Below are positions 1-9,712 of a DNA stretch of 64,000 nt, in pieces; within the stretch, counting starts at the first letter, position 1; each line of letters begins with the position of its first letter. The position numbers and the translations under genes were made by a program. The notes below the pieces were generated by a model. The model had not been told where the DNA came from. It was given only the letters and a program-made list of their open reading frames with translations, and did not search any database. Source of the stretch: Haloplasma contractile (GTDB taxonomy: Bacteria; Bacillota_I; Bacilli_A; Haloplasmatales; Haloplasmataceae); assembly GCA_016841945.1 (NCBI GenBank), contig JAENYC010000008.1:1-64000 (forward strand), read 5' to 3'.

Positions 1-691
1 CTAATCCGCTCTAACATTTTTCTACAAAATTTACACAAACTACTTGACAAGCTCAGCTGACGAGTCTAATAAGATTAAAACATTATTTATGACCGATAAC
101 CTATTTGAAATTGAGAAATAACTTGAAGACCAACTCGCTCATAGGTTTGATAGAACTAAAGTACACGCTTTTTTTTATGGTAATGGAAATCGAGAGTCCT
201 ACCTGTATTTTAAACGCCACAGTAGGCGTAAAAATCGGTGTAACAGCCTCTAAATTCTCAACTTTAAAACTAAATAAAGTATAGAAAAAATACAGTGTGG
301 ATTCTAAATAATTAAACCATGCTGCATGCAACTAGCATAAATATAAAAGGGTAAGAAGAATAGAAATCTGAATTCTTACCCCATTTTTATTTATCTCAGT
401 TTTTTCATGTAATTTATTTTGGGTAAACGTCATGCTTAAAATTGATTTTAATTTTTGACGTTTTTAAGGGCTATTTTTAGCCTAAAACCTAAACAAATAG
501 ACGAAATAAAACTCATCACAAAACTTAAAATCCTATTAATATAAAAGTTTTTTAGATAATACCACAATTTTTTTATACTTTTTACTACCCCCTAGCTAAT
601 TCCGCAAAAATTCACACAAAGGTCTGGCGCGGTCAACAGCATGATAGTTGTAGAGATTTGAATCCCCCCTCTGTCACGATTTAAGTGAAAC
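1..691. other. No intact gene; decayed or intergenic DNA
   Basis: I see no supportable gene here. A 76-codon open frame on the minus strand (101-331) has no convincing ribosome binding site and looks accidental. Plus-strand frames around 60-260 give short protein-like stretches separated by stops and frame changes, which suggests an old coding remnant of unknown family. A hairpin at 349-381 is listed separately. The stretch leads into an accessory region of broken genes. Confidence 0.4.
349..390 (+). terminator. Possible rho-independent terminator
   Basis: A perfect 9-bp inverted repeat (GGGTAAGAA at 349-357, TTCTTACCC at 373-381) is followed by a T-rich run (CATTTTTATTT). No intact gene lies just upstream, so it may be left over from a decayed plus-strand gene. 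Confidence 0.45.
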
Positions 692-1741
692 TTATTTGTC
701 TTCCTTAACCTCATGTTCTAATTGTACGAATCTATCAAAATCACTTTCATATAACCTATCTTGAATAATTCTATATTTTTCAAATTCACTCTCTGCATGT
801 GCTTTTGCAATCTCTGCTGATACTTTACCCGCATCTTGTAATATGTCTCGATCCATCAGCTTCAAAAAGCCATTTAAACGCTCTTCCCAATCTTCCATCG
901 TCATTGGAATACGTCTCATTGCTTGCAGTTCAGCAATATCAAGATATGCGGACACAATTCTTTCCAATTGACTAATTTCATCTTGTGTTAAATAATTCTT
1001 TGCAATAATAACATCACTTTTATGTATTTTCTCATTTGGTGAACCATCCCAAGAAGTCAAACCCATATGTTCCTTATCAGCATTTGCACGATTGTATATC
1101 ACTTCTGCTGCAGTTTGTCCATGTATACTATAGTGCATCTTGTTCTGTACAGCAGCAAAAAATCTTTTTGTTGTTTTTGCAGATGTATCCTAATCAAGAG
1201 AAGTTGCATAAATATCCGTAATTTTTTGATAAAATTTCCGTTCCGACATCCGAATTTCACGAATTTTTTCTAGTAACTTATCAAAATACTTCTCCGTTAA
1301 TACCGAACCGCCATTTTTTAATCGTTCATCATCCATTACCCATCCTTGAATGGTGTAATCTTTCACTATTGTATTTGACCATTTACGAAACTGAACTGCT
1401 CGTTCATTATTGACTTTAAAACCAATAGCTATTATCATTTGTAAATTATAATGTTTTACATTACGGTTTACCTCTCTTGAACCTTCTGTTTGAACTATTC
1501 GGAAATTCCTAATAGTTGCCTCTTCAGCCAATTCTCCATCTTCATAAATCTTTTTTATATGCTCATTTATTGTTGGAATCTCAACGTCATACAATGTTGA
1601 TAACATCTTTTGTGTCAACCAAATATTTTCATCTTCGTATCGCATTTCAATACTATCAACCTGATCTCCAACAGATGCAACATATGTTAAATATTCTGCT
1701 GTACTTGAACGAATGGTTACAGTATTCTTCTTTTTTACCAT
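692..1741 (-). pseudogene. RhuM-family (virulence RhuM) gene split by an in-frame amber codon
   Basis: The two halves read in the same frame. The N-terminal half (1741 down to 1190, 183 codons) ends with IYATSLD and a TAG at 1190-1192. The next codons continue as DTSAKTTKRFFAAVQNKM into the C-terminal half, ending at 692. Together they make about 349 residues, close to the usual RhuM length as I recall it. Family-like segments include ENIWLTQKMLSTLYDV, MTMEDWEERL and ESDFDRFV. Family members usually have a tyrosine-type residue at the stop position (recalled, not checked), so one TAT/TAC to TAG change would explain the break. The start at 1741 follows a strong AGGAGGGG site. RhuM proteins are common in accessory and defence islands; their biochemical function is not settled. 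The lesion could be a real nonsense mutation or a sequencing error. Confidence 0.85.
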
Positions 1742-1775
1742 TATATAATCCCCTCCTTTTGTGTTTTAAATAAAC

Positions 1776-1919
1776 TTTTTTTATTTCAAATGCCTTGGCA
1801 TTCTTGGTTAAGTACTTTGTGGTTGCTTCCTGGACTGATATGTTATCACCAAAAGTCTCTTCTTCTAACTTAAAATAATCTATAACTACATATCTGGGTG
1901 CATTATTTTTTAAGATAAC
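1776..1919 (-). pseudogene. Remnant of a Phd/YefM-type antitoxin (C-terminal part)
   Basis: Read on the minus strand from 1919, an open segment gives VILKNNAPRYVVIDY followed by LEEETFGDNISVQEATTKYL and TKNAKAFEIKK. It resembles the C-terminal two-thirds of Phd/YefM-family antitoxins, whose core has the form VILKNNxPxYVxI. No start codon or N-terminal half is present in this frame, and the frame reads on past where the family normally stops. The stretch just upstream (toward 2023) is in a different frame. It lies directly before the RhuM gene, where an antitoxin-like partner gene is often seen. I infer a dead gene from family memory, not from an alignment. Confidence 0.55.
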
Positions 1920-2023
1920 AACAGCGTAGTTTGATTATATATGATGATTTAAAATATCCATTTTCCACTACAGTAAAATTCATAAATGTTTCTTCATTTT
2001 TTTCATTGTTTATTTTACCATCA

Positions 2024-3106
2024 TCAATCAATTAATTCATCATACATATAATGATATTTTTCAATAACGATACTATTTTCAATGACTTCAATATATGTGA
2101 TATTACCTAGATGGTCATAAGTGTATGTATATTTTAAACCATCTATATCATATGATAATGAATCTATTCTAGTTGATGCATTGCCATTTACTACTTGGTC
2201 ATCATCATAGGAAAAACTTTGATTGATTGTAAGTGTTCCAATTGATAATGCGATTTTCTCTAATCGTTTTAAACTATCATCACTATGATATTGATAGTTT
2301 TTTGTGACTGTTTGACCATCTACTGAGAATATGGTTTTATCATACATACCCTTAAAATCACCGTATGTATAATAATAATCAACATCATTTGTATCTCCAT
2401 CAATCGTATAATCATAATCACTTAAATTACCATCTTGATTATACCCTAAAGAAATGGTGTTATTGTTTTGATCTGTAACTAATTCTAATCGACCATTTAA
2501 ATCATACTTATATGTAAATGTATCACCACTTACATAATCTTCATATGTTGATAATCTACCTGCATAATCATATGCATAATGATAACGGACGTTATTATTA
2601 AACTTAATATCTGTGATTCGATCTTCATCATCATATACAAATGTAATTTTATCATTATTACCATAATATTGATTATACAGTTTATCTTGATGATATAAAA
2701 CACCATCATTTGATTCAGTATAATAATCATAAGACATTAATTTCTGATCATTTACCCAGACTTCTTTAATTCGATTATAATCATCATAGATAAACTCATA
2801 ATAGAAACCATTAACTTCTATTTCTTTTAGTTTATCTTTTTCGTAGACATAATTATTCGATGATGAACCCTTTGTAACTTTAAGTAATCTACCATAAGAA
2901 TCATACTCAAAATCAGTTAATACATCATCACCACTTGGTCCTTGATAAGTTAATAGTTCAAGTAGACCGGTAACAGGGTCATAATCATAATCAATTGTGT
3001 TATTATACTCATCTGTTGTGGTATCAATGAACTGATGACTATAAGCATACGATGTAGATGTTGTAAAATAATTGCCTGTTATGTCTCCTGTAGTAACTGA
3101 AAACAA
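2024..3106 (-). pseudogene. Truncated Rhs/YD-repeat protein fragment
   Basis: A 360-codon open frame is rich in YD repeats: YDYDPVTGLLE, FEYDSYGRLLK, FIYDDYNRIKE, YAYDYAGRLSTY, YKYDLNGRLELV, YDHLGNITYIE. These wrap into the beta-strand shell of Rhs/wall-associated/teneurin-type toxin delivery proteins, which normally exceed 1000 residues. Here the N-terminal secretion and anchoring parts are missing; the only start is a TTG at 3106 inside a terminator hairpin and without a Shine-Dalgarno site. The C-terminal core and toxin domain are also missing. After the stop at 2024 the sequence continues briefly in another frame, suggesting a frameshift. No toxin or immunity gene is recognisable nearby. 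Best read as an internal fragment of a former large surface or toxin protein. Confidence 0.8.
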
Positions 3107-3136
3107 AAAAAACTTGTGATTTTACAAGCTTTTTTG
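3104..3136. terminator. Terminator after purD
   Basis: A hairpin (CTTGT at 3113-3117, ACAAG at 3124-3128) has A-rich and T-rich flanks on both sides, so it can end transcripts from either direction. On the minus strand it lies about 110 bases past the purD stop and likely ends the purine operon. Confidence 0.65.
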
Positions 3137-3247
3137 TTTTTATTTAATTAATAATACTTCATTACTTTCTTAATACATTTTAGTAATTCTTTTTTTAAGG
3201 TTTTGTAAATCATTGGTCAAATCATGATAAATGATTTTTTTAATACT

Positions 3248-4492
3248 CTATTTATTATTTTTACCAATATCATTTCGATAAAAAAGATTTTCACAATCAA
3301 TCTTCTTAATTTCTTCATAAACTTTTTCTCTTGCTTTGTCTATTGATTCTTCTTTAGATACTACAATTAAAACTCTACCTCCATTTGTTTTTATGATATT
3401 TTCTTCAATTGTAGTACCCATATGAAAAATAGTGACATCTTTTAATTGTTTTAAATTTTTAATTGGAACTCCTTTTTCATATTTTACTGGGTAACCTTTA
3501 GATGCTAATACAACGCCTATTGTACTTTTATCATCCCAATTGAGTGTAATAGGCTTTCCATCTAATAAATCATTGATTAATACAAACAAATCATTTTTAA
3601 GCCTTGGTAGAAGTACTTCTATTTCAGGGTCACCAAAACGTGCATTAAATTCAATGACCTTTGGACCCGTCTTTGTTAGAATTAAACCTCCATATAAAAT
3701 GCCTTCAAACGGTCTTTTTTCTTCTACTAAGGCTTTGGCACAGGGAATCATGATTTTTTCCATGGCTTCATCGATAATATGTTTTGGGATTTGCCCAACA
3801 GGAGAAAAAGCTCCCATTCCACCAGTATTTGGTCCCAAATCATGATCAAAGGCTCTTTTGTGATCTTTTGCTAATTCTAATGGATATACCTTGTCACCTT
3901 TCACAAATGCCATTAAAGAAAATTCAATGCCTTCAAGAAATTCTTCTATGACAACCTTCTTACAATCAAATTTATGTTTTCTTAAAGTTTCATCTAAAGT
4001 TTTTACGGCCTCTTCTTCATTATTAACAATGGTAACACCTTTACCCGCTGCCAAATTATCCACTTTTATCACAATGGGATAACCCTTTGTTTTTACATAA
4101 TGAAGTGCTTCTTCATAATCTGTAAAAGTTTGATAACTTGCTGTTGGTATATTGTATTTCTTCATTAACTCCTTAGCATAATATTTAGAGGTTTCAATTA
4201 AAGCTGCCTCTTTTGTAGGACCAATAATTCTTAAATTGGCTTCCTTAAATGCATCAACAATCCCTGATTCTAAGGCTTGTTCTAAACCAACAACGGTTAA
4301 ATCAATCGCTTTTGATTTGGCAAAATCAACGAGTTTTTTAATTTCAGTTGCTTTGATATCAACACACTGACAAACATCTTGCATCCCACAGTTTCCAGGC
4401 GCAACATAAATTTCATGTACATCTTTACTTTGTGAAAACTTCCATGCAAGGGCATGTTCTCTTCCACCACTACCAATTATCAATACTTTCAT
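3248..4492 (-). CDS. purD: Phosphoribosylamine--glycine ligase (GAR synthetase)
   Basis: PurD joins phosphoribosylamine and glycine with ATP to form GAR, the second step of de novo purine synthesis, in the cytoplasm. The 414-residue length is normal. The N-terminal domain starts KVLIIGSGGREHALAW. The ATP-grasp region carries VDNLAAGKGV near residues 145-153 and the family signature GPNTGGMGAFSP near 220-231, followed by GLILTKTGPKVIEFNARFGD in the catalytic part. It is the last gene of the pur operon, 12 bases after purH, with a GAGAAG-type site before the ATG. Confidence 0.97.
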   Translation of the reverse strand: MKVLIIGSGGREHALAWKFSQSKDVHEIYVAPGNCGMQDVCQCVDIKATEIKKLVDFAKSKAIDLTVVGLEQALESGIVDAFKEANLRIIGPTKEAALIETSKYYAKELMKKYNIPTASYQTFTDYEEALHYVKTKGYPIVIKVDNLAAGKGVTIVNNEEEAVKTLDETLRKHKFDCKKVVIEEFLEGIEFSLMAFVKGDKVYPLELAKDHKRAFDHDLGPNTGGMGAFSPVGQIPKHIIDEAMEKIMIPCAKALVEEKRPFEGILYGGLILTKTGPKVIEFNARFGDPEIEVLLPRLKNDLFVLINDLLDGKPITLNWDDKSTIGVVLASKGYPVKYEKGVPIKNLKQLKDVTIFHMGTTIEENIIKTNGGRVLIVVSKEESIDKAREKVYEEIKKIDCENLFYRNDIGKNNK

Positions 4493-4504
4493 CTTCTCAC
4501 CTAC

Positions 4505-6031
4505 TTAGTGTTTAAAATGACGCATATGTGTAAATACCATCGCGATATCGTATTTATCACACATATCAATTGATTCCTGATCTCGTATCGAACCACCTGG
4601 TTGAATAATCGCTCTTACATTAGATAGCGCTGCAGTTTCAACTGTATCTGACATCGGAAAGAATGCATCTGAGGCCATTACGGCACCATTTGCCTTTTCT
4701 TTTGCCTGTTCGATCGCAATTTTAGCTGCCCCTACGCGATTCATCTGCCCAGCACCAACACCAACCGTTGAATTATCTTTGACTAAGACAATCGCATTGG
4801 ATTTCACATGTTTCACAACTTTATAAGCAAAAGATAATTGTTTCATTTCATCATCCGTTGGTTTTCGCTTTGTTGGAAATGATAAACTATCACTAAATAC
4901 TTGATCATCTGTATCTTGTATTAATAATCCACTATTTACAGAAACCATTTGTTTATCTAAACTATCTTTATTTTTCATCTCAACTTTTAATAAACGAAGA
5001 TTTTTCTTTTGTTTTAAAATTTTAAGTGCGTCTTCTGTAAAAGAAGGGGCAATGATGATTTCTAAGAAAATACTTGTGAGTTCTTTTGCGACTTTTTCAT
5101 TGACTTCAGTATTTGTTGCAACAATTCCACCAAATATACTAATGGGGTCTACTTCATAAGCTTTCTTAAATGCTTGATATATATCACTGCCTGTTGCAAC
5201 CCCACAAGGATTCATGTGTTTTAAGGCAACCACAACGACTTCATCAAACTCTTTTACAATTTGTAGCGCCGCATTAGCATCTTGAATATTATTATAAGAT
5301 AATTCTTTTCCATGTAGTTGCGTTGCACTGGCTAAACTATAAGGCGTTTCTTTTGAAACATAAAAAGCAGCTTTTTGATGAGGATTTTCTCCATAACGAA
5401 GGGTTTGTTTTAAATCATAAGTCATGGTTAACTGTTCAGGAAATTCACAACCTTCTTCTTTTGTTAGATAGTTCGCGATGAATGCATCATAACTTGCCGT
5501 ATGACGAAAGACTTTAGCTGCTAACTTTAATCGTGTTTTTTTCGTTGGTTGACCATCTTTTTTAATTTCATCTATTACCATTTGGTAATCATCGGTATCT
5601 ATAACTACTGTCACATAGTCATAGTTTTTAGCTGCTGCCCGCAACATGGTAGGTCCACCTATATCGATGTTTTCAATGGCATCATCTAAAGAACAATTCT
5701 CTTTCTCTATTGTTTTTTTAAAGGGATAAAGATTAACACAAACTAAATCAATCGTATCAATCATTTCTTTTTGTAACTGTTCTTGATGCAATTTATCATC
5801 TCTTCTTGCAAGAATTCCACCATGTATTTTTGGATGCAATGTTTTAACCCTTCCATTTAGTATTTCAGGACTCTTAGTATAATCCGATATGTTGGTGACT
5901 TTTAGATTTGCTTCTTTTAATACCCGATAAGTACCACCCGTTGATATAATTTCATATCCTAATTGAATCAGTTCTGACACAAACTCGACTATATTTGTTT
6001 TATCAGATACACTCACTAATGCTTTCTTCAC
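4505..6031 (-). CDS. purH: Bifunctional AICAR transformylase / IMP cyclohydrolase
   Basis: PurH performs the last two steps to IMP: formyl transfer from 10-formyl-THF to AICAR, then ring closure. The N-terminal MGS-like cyclohydrolase domain begins [16 protein letters not shown] and contains NGRVKTLHPKIHGGIL. The C-terminal transformylase has HGKELSYNNIQD, KHMNPCGVA and the terminal THMRHFKH. I prefer the GTG at 6031, giving 508 residues: it sits 6-7 bases after GGAAG, whereas the upstream ATG at 6037 directly abuts that site. The frame overlaps the end of purN by about 30 bases, indicating translational coupling. Confidence 0.96.
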   Translation of the reverse strand: MKKALVSVSDKTNIVEFVSELIQLGYEIISTGGTYRVLKEANLKVTNISDYTKSPEILNGRVKTLHPKIHGGILARRDDKLHQEQLQKEMIDTIDLVCVNLYPFKKTIEKENCSLDDAIENIDIGGPTMLRAAAKNYDYVTVVIDTDDYQMVIDEIKKDGQPTKKTRLKLAAKVFRHTASYDAFIANYLTKEEGCEFPEQLTMTYDLKQTLRYGENPHQKAAFYVSKETPYSLASATQLHGKELSYNNIQDANAALQIVKEFDEVVVVALKHMNPCGVATGSDIYQAFKKAYEVDPISIFGGIVATNTEVNEKVAKELTSIFLEIIIAPSFTEDALKILKQKKNLRLLKVEMKNKDSLDKQMVSVNSGLLIQDTDDQVFSDSLSFPTKRKPTDDEMKQLSFAYKVVKHVKSNAIVLVKDNSTVGVGAGQMNRVGAAKIAIEQAKEKANGAVMASDAFFPMSDTVETAALSNVRAIIQPGGSIRDQESIDMCDKYDIAMVFTHMRHFKH

Positions 6032-6596
6032 AATCATCTTCCTTTCTTATGATTTCTTCTATGACCTTCTTATATAATCGATGTTCTACTTTTTGAATCT
6101 TCATTTTTATTTTATCTAAATTCATATCCTCGTCTATTTTCACTGCTTTTTGCGCAATAATTTTTCCTGTATCCATTCCTTCATCAATATAGTGAATGGT
6201 AACACCTGTTACTTTTACACCATAATGAATGGCCTGTTCAATCGCGTTTAATCCTTTAAAAGCTGGTAAAAGGGAGGGATGAATATTTACTATTTTATTT
6301 TGATACTTTGATAATAAAACGTGTCCTATTAATCTCATATAACCTGCTAAAACAATAAAATCAACTTTATACTGAATTAAATAATTCAATATCACCGTTT
6401 CATAGTTTGATTTATCAGAAAAATTCTTGGGGATAACTACAACACTAGGTATATTTAACCGCTTTGCACGGTCTAACACATAAGCATTTTCCTTATCACA
6501 AATGAGTAAAACGACTTTATAATATTTATTTTTATACTTTGCGATTTCTTCAAAATTACTACCATTACCTGAGGCGAAGATGGCAATTTTTCTCAT
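6003..6596 (-). CDS. purN: Phosphoribosylglycinamide formyltransferase
   Basis: PurN transfers formyl from 10-formyl-THF to GAR, giving FGAR. The 197 residues match the family. Visible motifs are [15 protein letters not shown] at the N terminus and the catalytic set [10 protein letters not shown] (Asn, His) with [16 protein letters not shown] (Asp) near residues 105-145. Its ATG overlaps the purM stop (ATGA). It ends in TGA, direct evidence that UGA is a stop in this organism. The C-terminal end overlaps the purH start. Confidence 0.96.
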   Translation of the reverse strand: MRKIAIFASGNGSNFEEIAKYKNKYYKVVLLICDKENAYVLDRAKRLNIPSVVVIPKNFSDKSNYETVILNYLIQYKVDFIVLAGYMRLIGHVLLSKYQNKIVNIHPSLLPAFKGLNAIEQAIHYGVKVTGVTIHYIDEGMDTGKIIAQKAVKIDEDMNLDKIKMKIQKVEHRLYKKVIEEIIRKEDDCEESISECI

Positions 6597-7591
6597 ATCA
6601 ATTGAACTCCTTCTTGATGCGTGACATGACCTATAATAGAGGCTTCTTCACCCTGTTCTTTTAGTATATTTAATGTCTTATTAACATCTTTTTTATCAAC
6701 AAACAAAATAAAACCAATTCCCATATTGAATATTTGATACATCTCTCTTTTTGGAATATCTCCTAAATCTTTAATAAGGTTAAATATCTCAGGTGTTTTA
6801 ATTCTTTTTTCATCAATTAGAACCCCTAACTCCTTATTTAAACAACGACTTATATTTTCATCAAATCCTCCACCTGTAATATGTGACATGGCTTTTACAC
6901 CAACTTCATTTAATACTTCTAAAACTGGTTTGACATAAATTTTTGTTGGTTTTAATAATTCATCTTGATATTTATTTAGATCTAATTTATTCTCTTTTAT
7001 TAATTTTCTCACTAATGAATACCCATTTGAATGTATACCACTTGATGCTAACCCAATTAAAACATCACCCGGTTTGCAAGAATTCTCTTTTATCATTTTC
7101 TTTTTTTCCACCACACCGAGTGTGAATCCCGCTAAATCATAATGACTTTCTTGATAGACATCAGGCATTTCTGCTGTTTCGCCACCAATTAAAGCACATC
7201 CTGCTTCTAAACACCCTTGGCTGATTCCCTTTACAATGGATGCAATTTTATTTGGTTCATTTTTTCCAACTGCTATGTAATCTAAAAAGAATAAGGGTTT
7301 AGCCCCTTGAGCTAAAACATCATTGACACACATCGCCACTAAATCAATCCCTATTGTATCATGTTTATCCAACATAATCGCCAGTAATATCTTCGTTCCT
7401 ACACCATCGGTACCAGAAACTAAGACCGGTTCTTGATAAGACAGTTGAGATAAATCAAATAAACCACCAAAACCACCGATACTTCCCATGACGCCTTTTA
7501 TCTTGGTCTTTTCAACATCTTTCTTAATTCTTTGTACGACTTCATATCCTTTATGAATATCAACACCTGAATCTTTGTAATGATTGCACAT
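6593..7591 (-). CDS. purM: Phosphoribosylformylglycinamidine cyclo-ligase (AIR synthetase)
   Basis: PurM closes the imidazole ring, converting FGAM to AIR with ATP. At 332 residues it has the usual size. Family motifs include [14 protein letters not shown] near residues 58-72, [31 protein letters not shown] and [23 protein letters not shown]-type site precedes the ATG, 11 bases after purF. The gene overlaps purN by 4 bases. Confidence 0.97.
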   Translation of the reverse strand: MCNHYKDSGVDIHKGYEVVQRIKKDVEKTKIKGVMGSIGGFGGLFDLSQLSYQEPVLVSGTDGVGTKILLAIMLDKHDTIGIDLVAMCVNDVLAQGAKPLFFLDYIAVGKNEPNKIASIVKGISQGCLEAGCALIGGETAEMPDVYQESHYDLAGFTLGVVEKKKMIKENSCKPGDVLIGLASSGIHSNGYSLVRKLIKENKLDLNKYQDELLKPTKIYVKPVLEVLNEVGVKAMSHITGGGFDENISRCLNKELGVLIDEKRIKTPEIFNLIKDLGDIPKREMYQIFNMGIGFILFVDKKDVNKTLNILKEQGEEASIIGHVTHQEGVQLI

Positions 7592-7602
7592 ATCCTCACC
7601 TC

Positions 7603-8988
7603 TTATTTAATTTCGACATTCGCATCTTCTATATTTTCATATAGATGCGTTGGATATTTTCCATTAAAACAAGCCAAACAGAGTCCCTGATGCGAAACTG
7701 AATCTAATAATCCGTCAATTGAAAGAAAGGATAATGAAGTCGCATCAATCTTCTTTCTTAAAGATTCGACATCAATTCTCGCACAAATCAATTCATCATA
7801 AGTAGAGAAATCAACCCCATAAAAACAAGGATATTTTATTTCAGGTGAAGCTATTCTCACATGAACTTCTTTAGCGCCTGCATCCCTTAACATTTTAATG
7901 ATTTTTTTGCTCGTTGTGCCTCGTACAATCGAATCATCAATTAAGACCACTTTCTTATCCTTAACTATAGAACAAACAGCACTTAGTTTCATTTTAACCC
8001 CTTGTTCTCGTAAGGCTTGAGAAGGTTCTATAAAGGTACGACCTGAATACTTATTCTTAATAATCCCCATTTCAAAGGGAAGTTGTAGCGCCTCTGCATA
8101 ACCAATTGCTGCACTCATCCCAGAATCAGGTACACCAATGACAATATCTGCATCAACTGGACTTTCTTTCGCTAAGGTTATCCCACACTTTTTACGTGAT
8201 GCATGAACATTTACATTTAATAAATCGCTATCCGGTCTTGAAAAATAAATATATTCCATACTACACATATGACAGTTATGATTTAATGCATAATGGTGTG
8301 AATGTATACCTTTTTCATCAATATGAATCACTTCACCAGGCTTAACATCTCTTATATAGGTTGCTCCAATCGTTGTAAAAGCACATGTCTCACTGGCAAC
8401 GACATATCCATCACCAATCCTACCAATCGATAAAGGTCTAAGTCCATATTTATCAAGTGCGATATAGAGTTCATTTTCCAAAAGGACTAAAAACGCAAAG
8501 GCACCTTCTAAATATAAAAGCGATTCTTTTAATCGTTCTATAAATGAACCAGCTTGTCTTTTTAATAAATGGGCAAGAATTTCTGTGTCCGATGTTGTTT
8601 GAAATATACTTCCCATTCCTTCTAAATGGTCCTTAATATTTTTCGCATTCACGATATTTCCATTATGACATAGTCCTAATTGACCTTTTTGCGAACGAAA
8701 TAAAAACGGCTGTACATTTAATAAGCCTCCACCACCATTTGTGGTATAGCGCACATGTCCGATTGCATGTATTCCTATAATATTTTTAAGATTTTCTTTT
8801 TGATAGACTTGATTGACAAGCCCCTCACCCTTATATTGAATTAATCTTTCACCATTACTTGTTACAATCCCCGTGCCTTCTTGACCACGATGTTGTAGGG
8901 CTTGTAATCCATAATAGGTTAACTCACAAGCATTTTCATGATTAAAAATACCAAAAACACCGCACTCTTCATTCATCTTATTAAACAT
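7603..8988 (-). CDS. purF: Amidophosphoribosyltransferase (glutamine PRPP amidotransferase)
   Basis: PurF commits PRPP to purine synthesis, making phosphoribosylamine with ammonia from glutamine. The start [15 protein letters not shown] shows a short propeptide before the catalytic Cys9, as in the self-processed Bacillus-type enzyme. The PRPP loop [16 protein letters not shown] is near residues 345-360. Four cysteines in NCHMCS and [10 protein letters not shown] match the [4Fe-4S]-binding form, an oxygen-sensitive enzyme in Bacillus. Length is 461 residues. It overlaps purC by 8 bases. Confidence 0.97.
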   Translation of the reverse strand: MFNKMNEECGVFGIFNHENACELTYYGLQALQHRGQEGTGIVTSNGERLIQYKGEGLVNQVYQKENLKNIIGIHAIGHVRYTTNGGGGLLNVQPFLFRSQKGQLGLCHNGNIVNAKNIKDHLEGMGSIFQTTSDTEILAHLLKRQAGSFIERLKESLLYLEGAFAFLVLLENELYIALDKYGLRPLSIGRIGDGYVVASETCAFTTIGATYIRDVKPGEVIHIDEKGIHSHHYALNHNCHMCSMEYIYFSRPDSDLLNVNVHASRKKCGITLAKESPVDADIVIGVPDSGMSAAIGYAEALQLPFEMGIIKNKYSGRTFIEPSQALREQGVKMKLSAVCSIVKDKKVVLIDDSIVRGTTSKKIIKMLRDAGAKEVHVRIASPEIKYPCFYGVDFSTYDELICARIDVESLRKKIDATSLSFLSIDGLLDSVSHQGLCLACFNGKYPTHLYENIEDANVEIK

Positions 8989-9700
8989 ATTTAATCCTTT
9001 TCAACCGATTCATAATTTCAATATATCCTTCTTCTACTTTTCCTAAGTCACGTCTAAAACGGTCTTTATCTAATTTTTCATTCGTCTTCATATCCCAGAA
9101 CCTACAGGTATCCGGTGATATTTCATCGGCTAAAATAATGTGATTGTTTTCATCTTTTCCAAATTCAAGTTTTAAATCAACTAATTTTATATTTAAATCT
9201 TTAAACAATGATTTTAAAATATAATTTATTTTTAACGCGGTGATTCTAATAAAATTCAATTCTTCTTTTGTCGATAGCTTTAAAGCAAGGGCATGGTCTT
9301 CATTAATTAATGGATCATTAAAATCGTCATTCTTATAACATAATTCATATATTTCATGATCGAGTTCCATTCCTTCATTAAGTCCTAAACGCTTTGCCAT
9401 ACTGCCTGCGGTGATATTACGTATAATCACTTCTAATTTAACGATTTTAACTCTTTTACATAATTGTTCACGCTCATTAAGCTTTTCAATAAAATGTGTC
9501 TTAACACCATGTTTCTCCAATTGTTTAAATATTATCGTTGATATCTCATTATTAATCATCCCTTTATTTTGAATCACTGATTTCTTAATTCCATTATAAG
9601 CCGTTGCATCATCTTTAAAATACATGATGACTTTATCATCACTATCCGTACTAAAGATTTGTTTTGCTTTACCTTCATATAATAAATTTTGTTTATTCAT
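8981..9700 (-). CDS. purC: Phosphoribosylaminoimidazole-succinocarboxamide synthase
   Basis: PurC (SAICAR synthetase) ligates aspartate to CAIR with ATP. The 239 residues fit the short bacterial form. Diagnostic segments are [13 protein letters not shown] at the N terminus, [18 protein letters not shown] near residues 92-110, and [15 protein letters not shown] near 190. The start lies 12 bases beyond the purL stop with a GGAGG-like site. The next enzyme, adenylosuccinate lyase (purB), is not in this window. Confidence 0.97.
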   Translation of the reverse strand: MNKQNLLYEGKAKQIFSTDSDDKVIMYFKDDATAYNGIKKSVIQNKGMINNEISTIIFKQLEKHGVKTHFIEKLNEREQLCKRVKIVKLEVIIRNITAGSMAKRLGLNEGMELDHEIYELCYKNDDFNDPLINEDHALALKLSTKEELNFIRITALKINYILKSLFKDLNIKLVDLKLEFGKDENNHIILADEISPDTCRFWDMKTNEKLDKDRFRRDLGKVEEGYIEIMNRLKRIKYV

Positions 9701-9712
9701 AAAAATCCTCCA

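Noticed and set aside
101-331. 76-codon minus-strand open frame
   Set aside because: No ribosome site, no family likeness, and AT-rich low-complexity composition; it lies in decayed DNA.
600-670. Minus-strand ATTCAAATC resembling a tRNA T-loop, suggesting a tRNA or attachment site
   Set aside because: The flanking bases do not pair as a T-arm and no acceptor, D or anticodon arms can be formed.
6003-6005. Mollicutes code (UGA as tryptophan)
   Set aside because: purN and several other genes end in TGA at the family-expected position, and tryptophans are coded by TGG.
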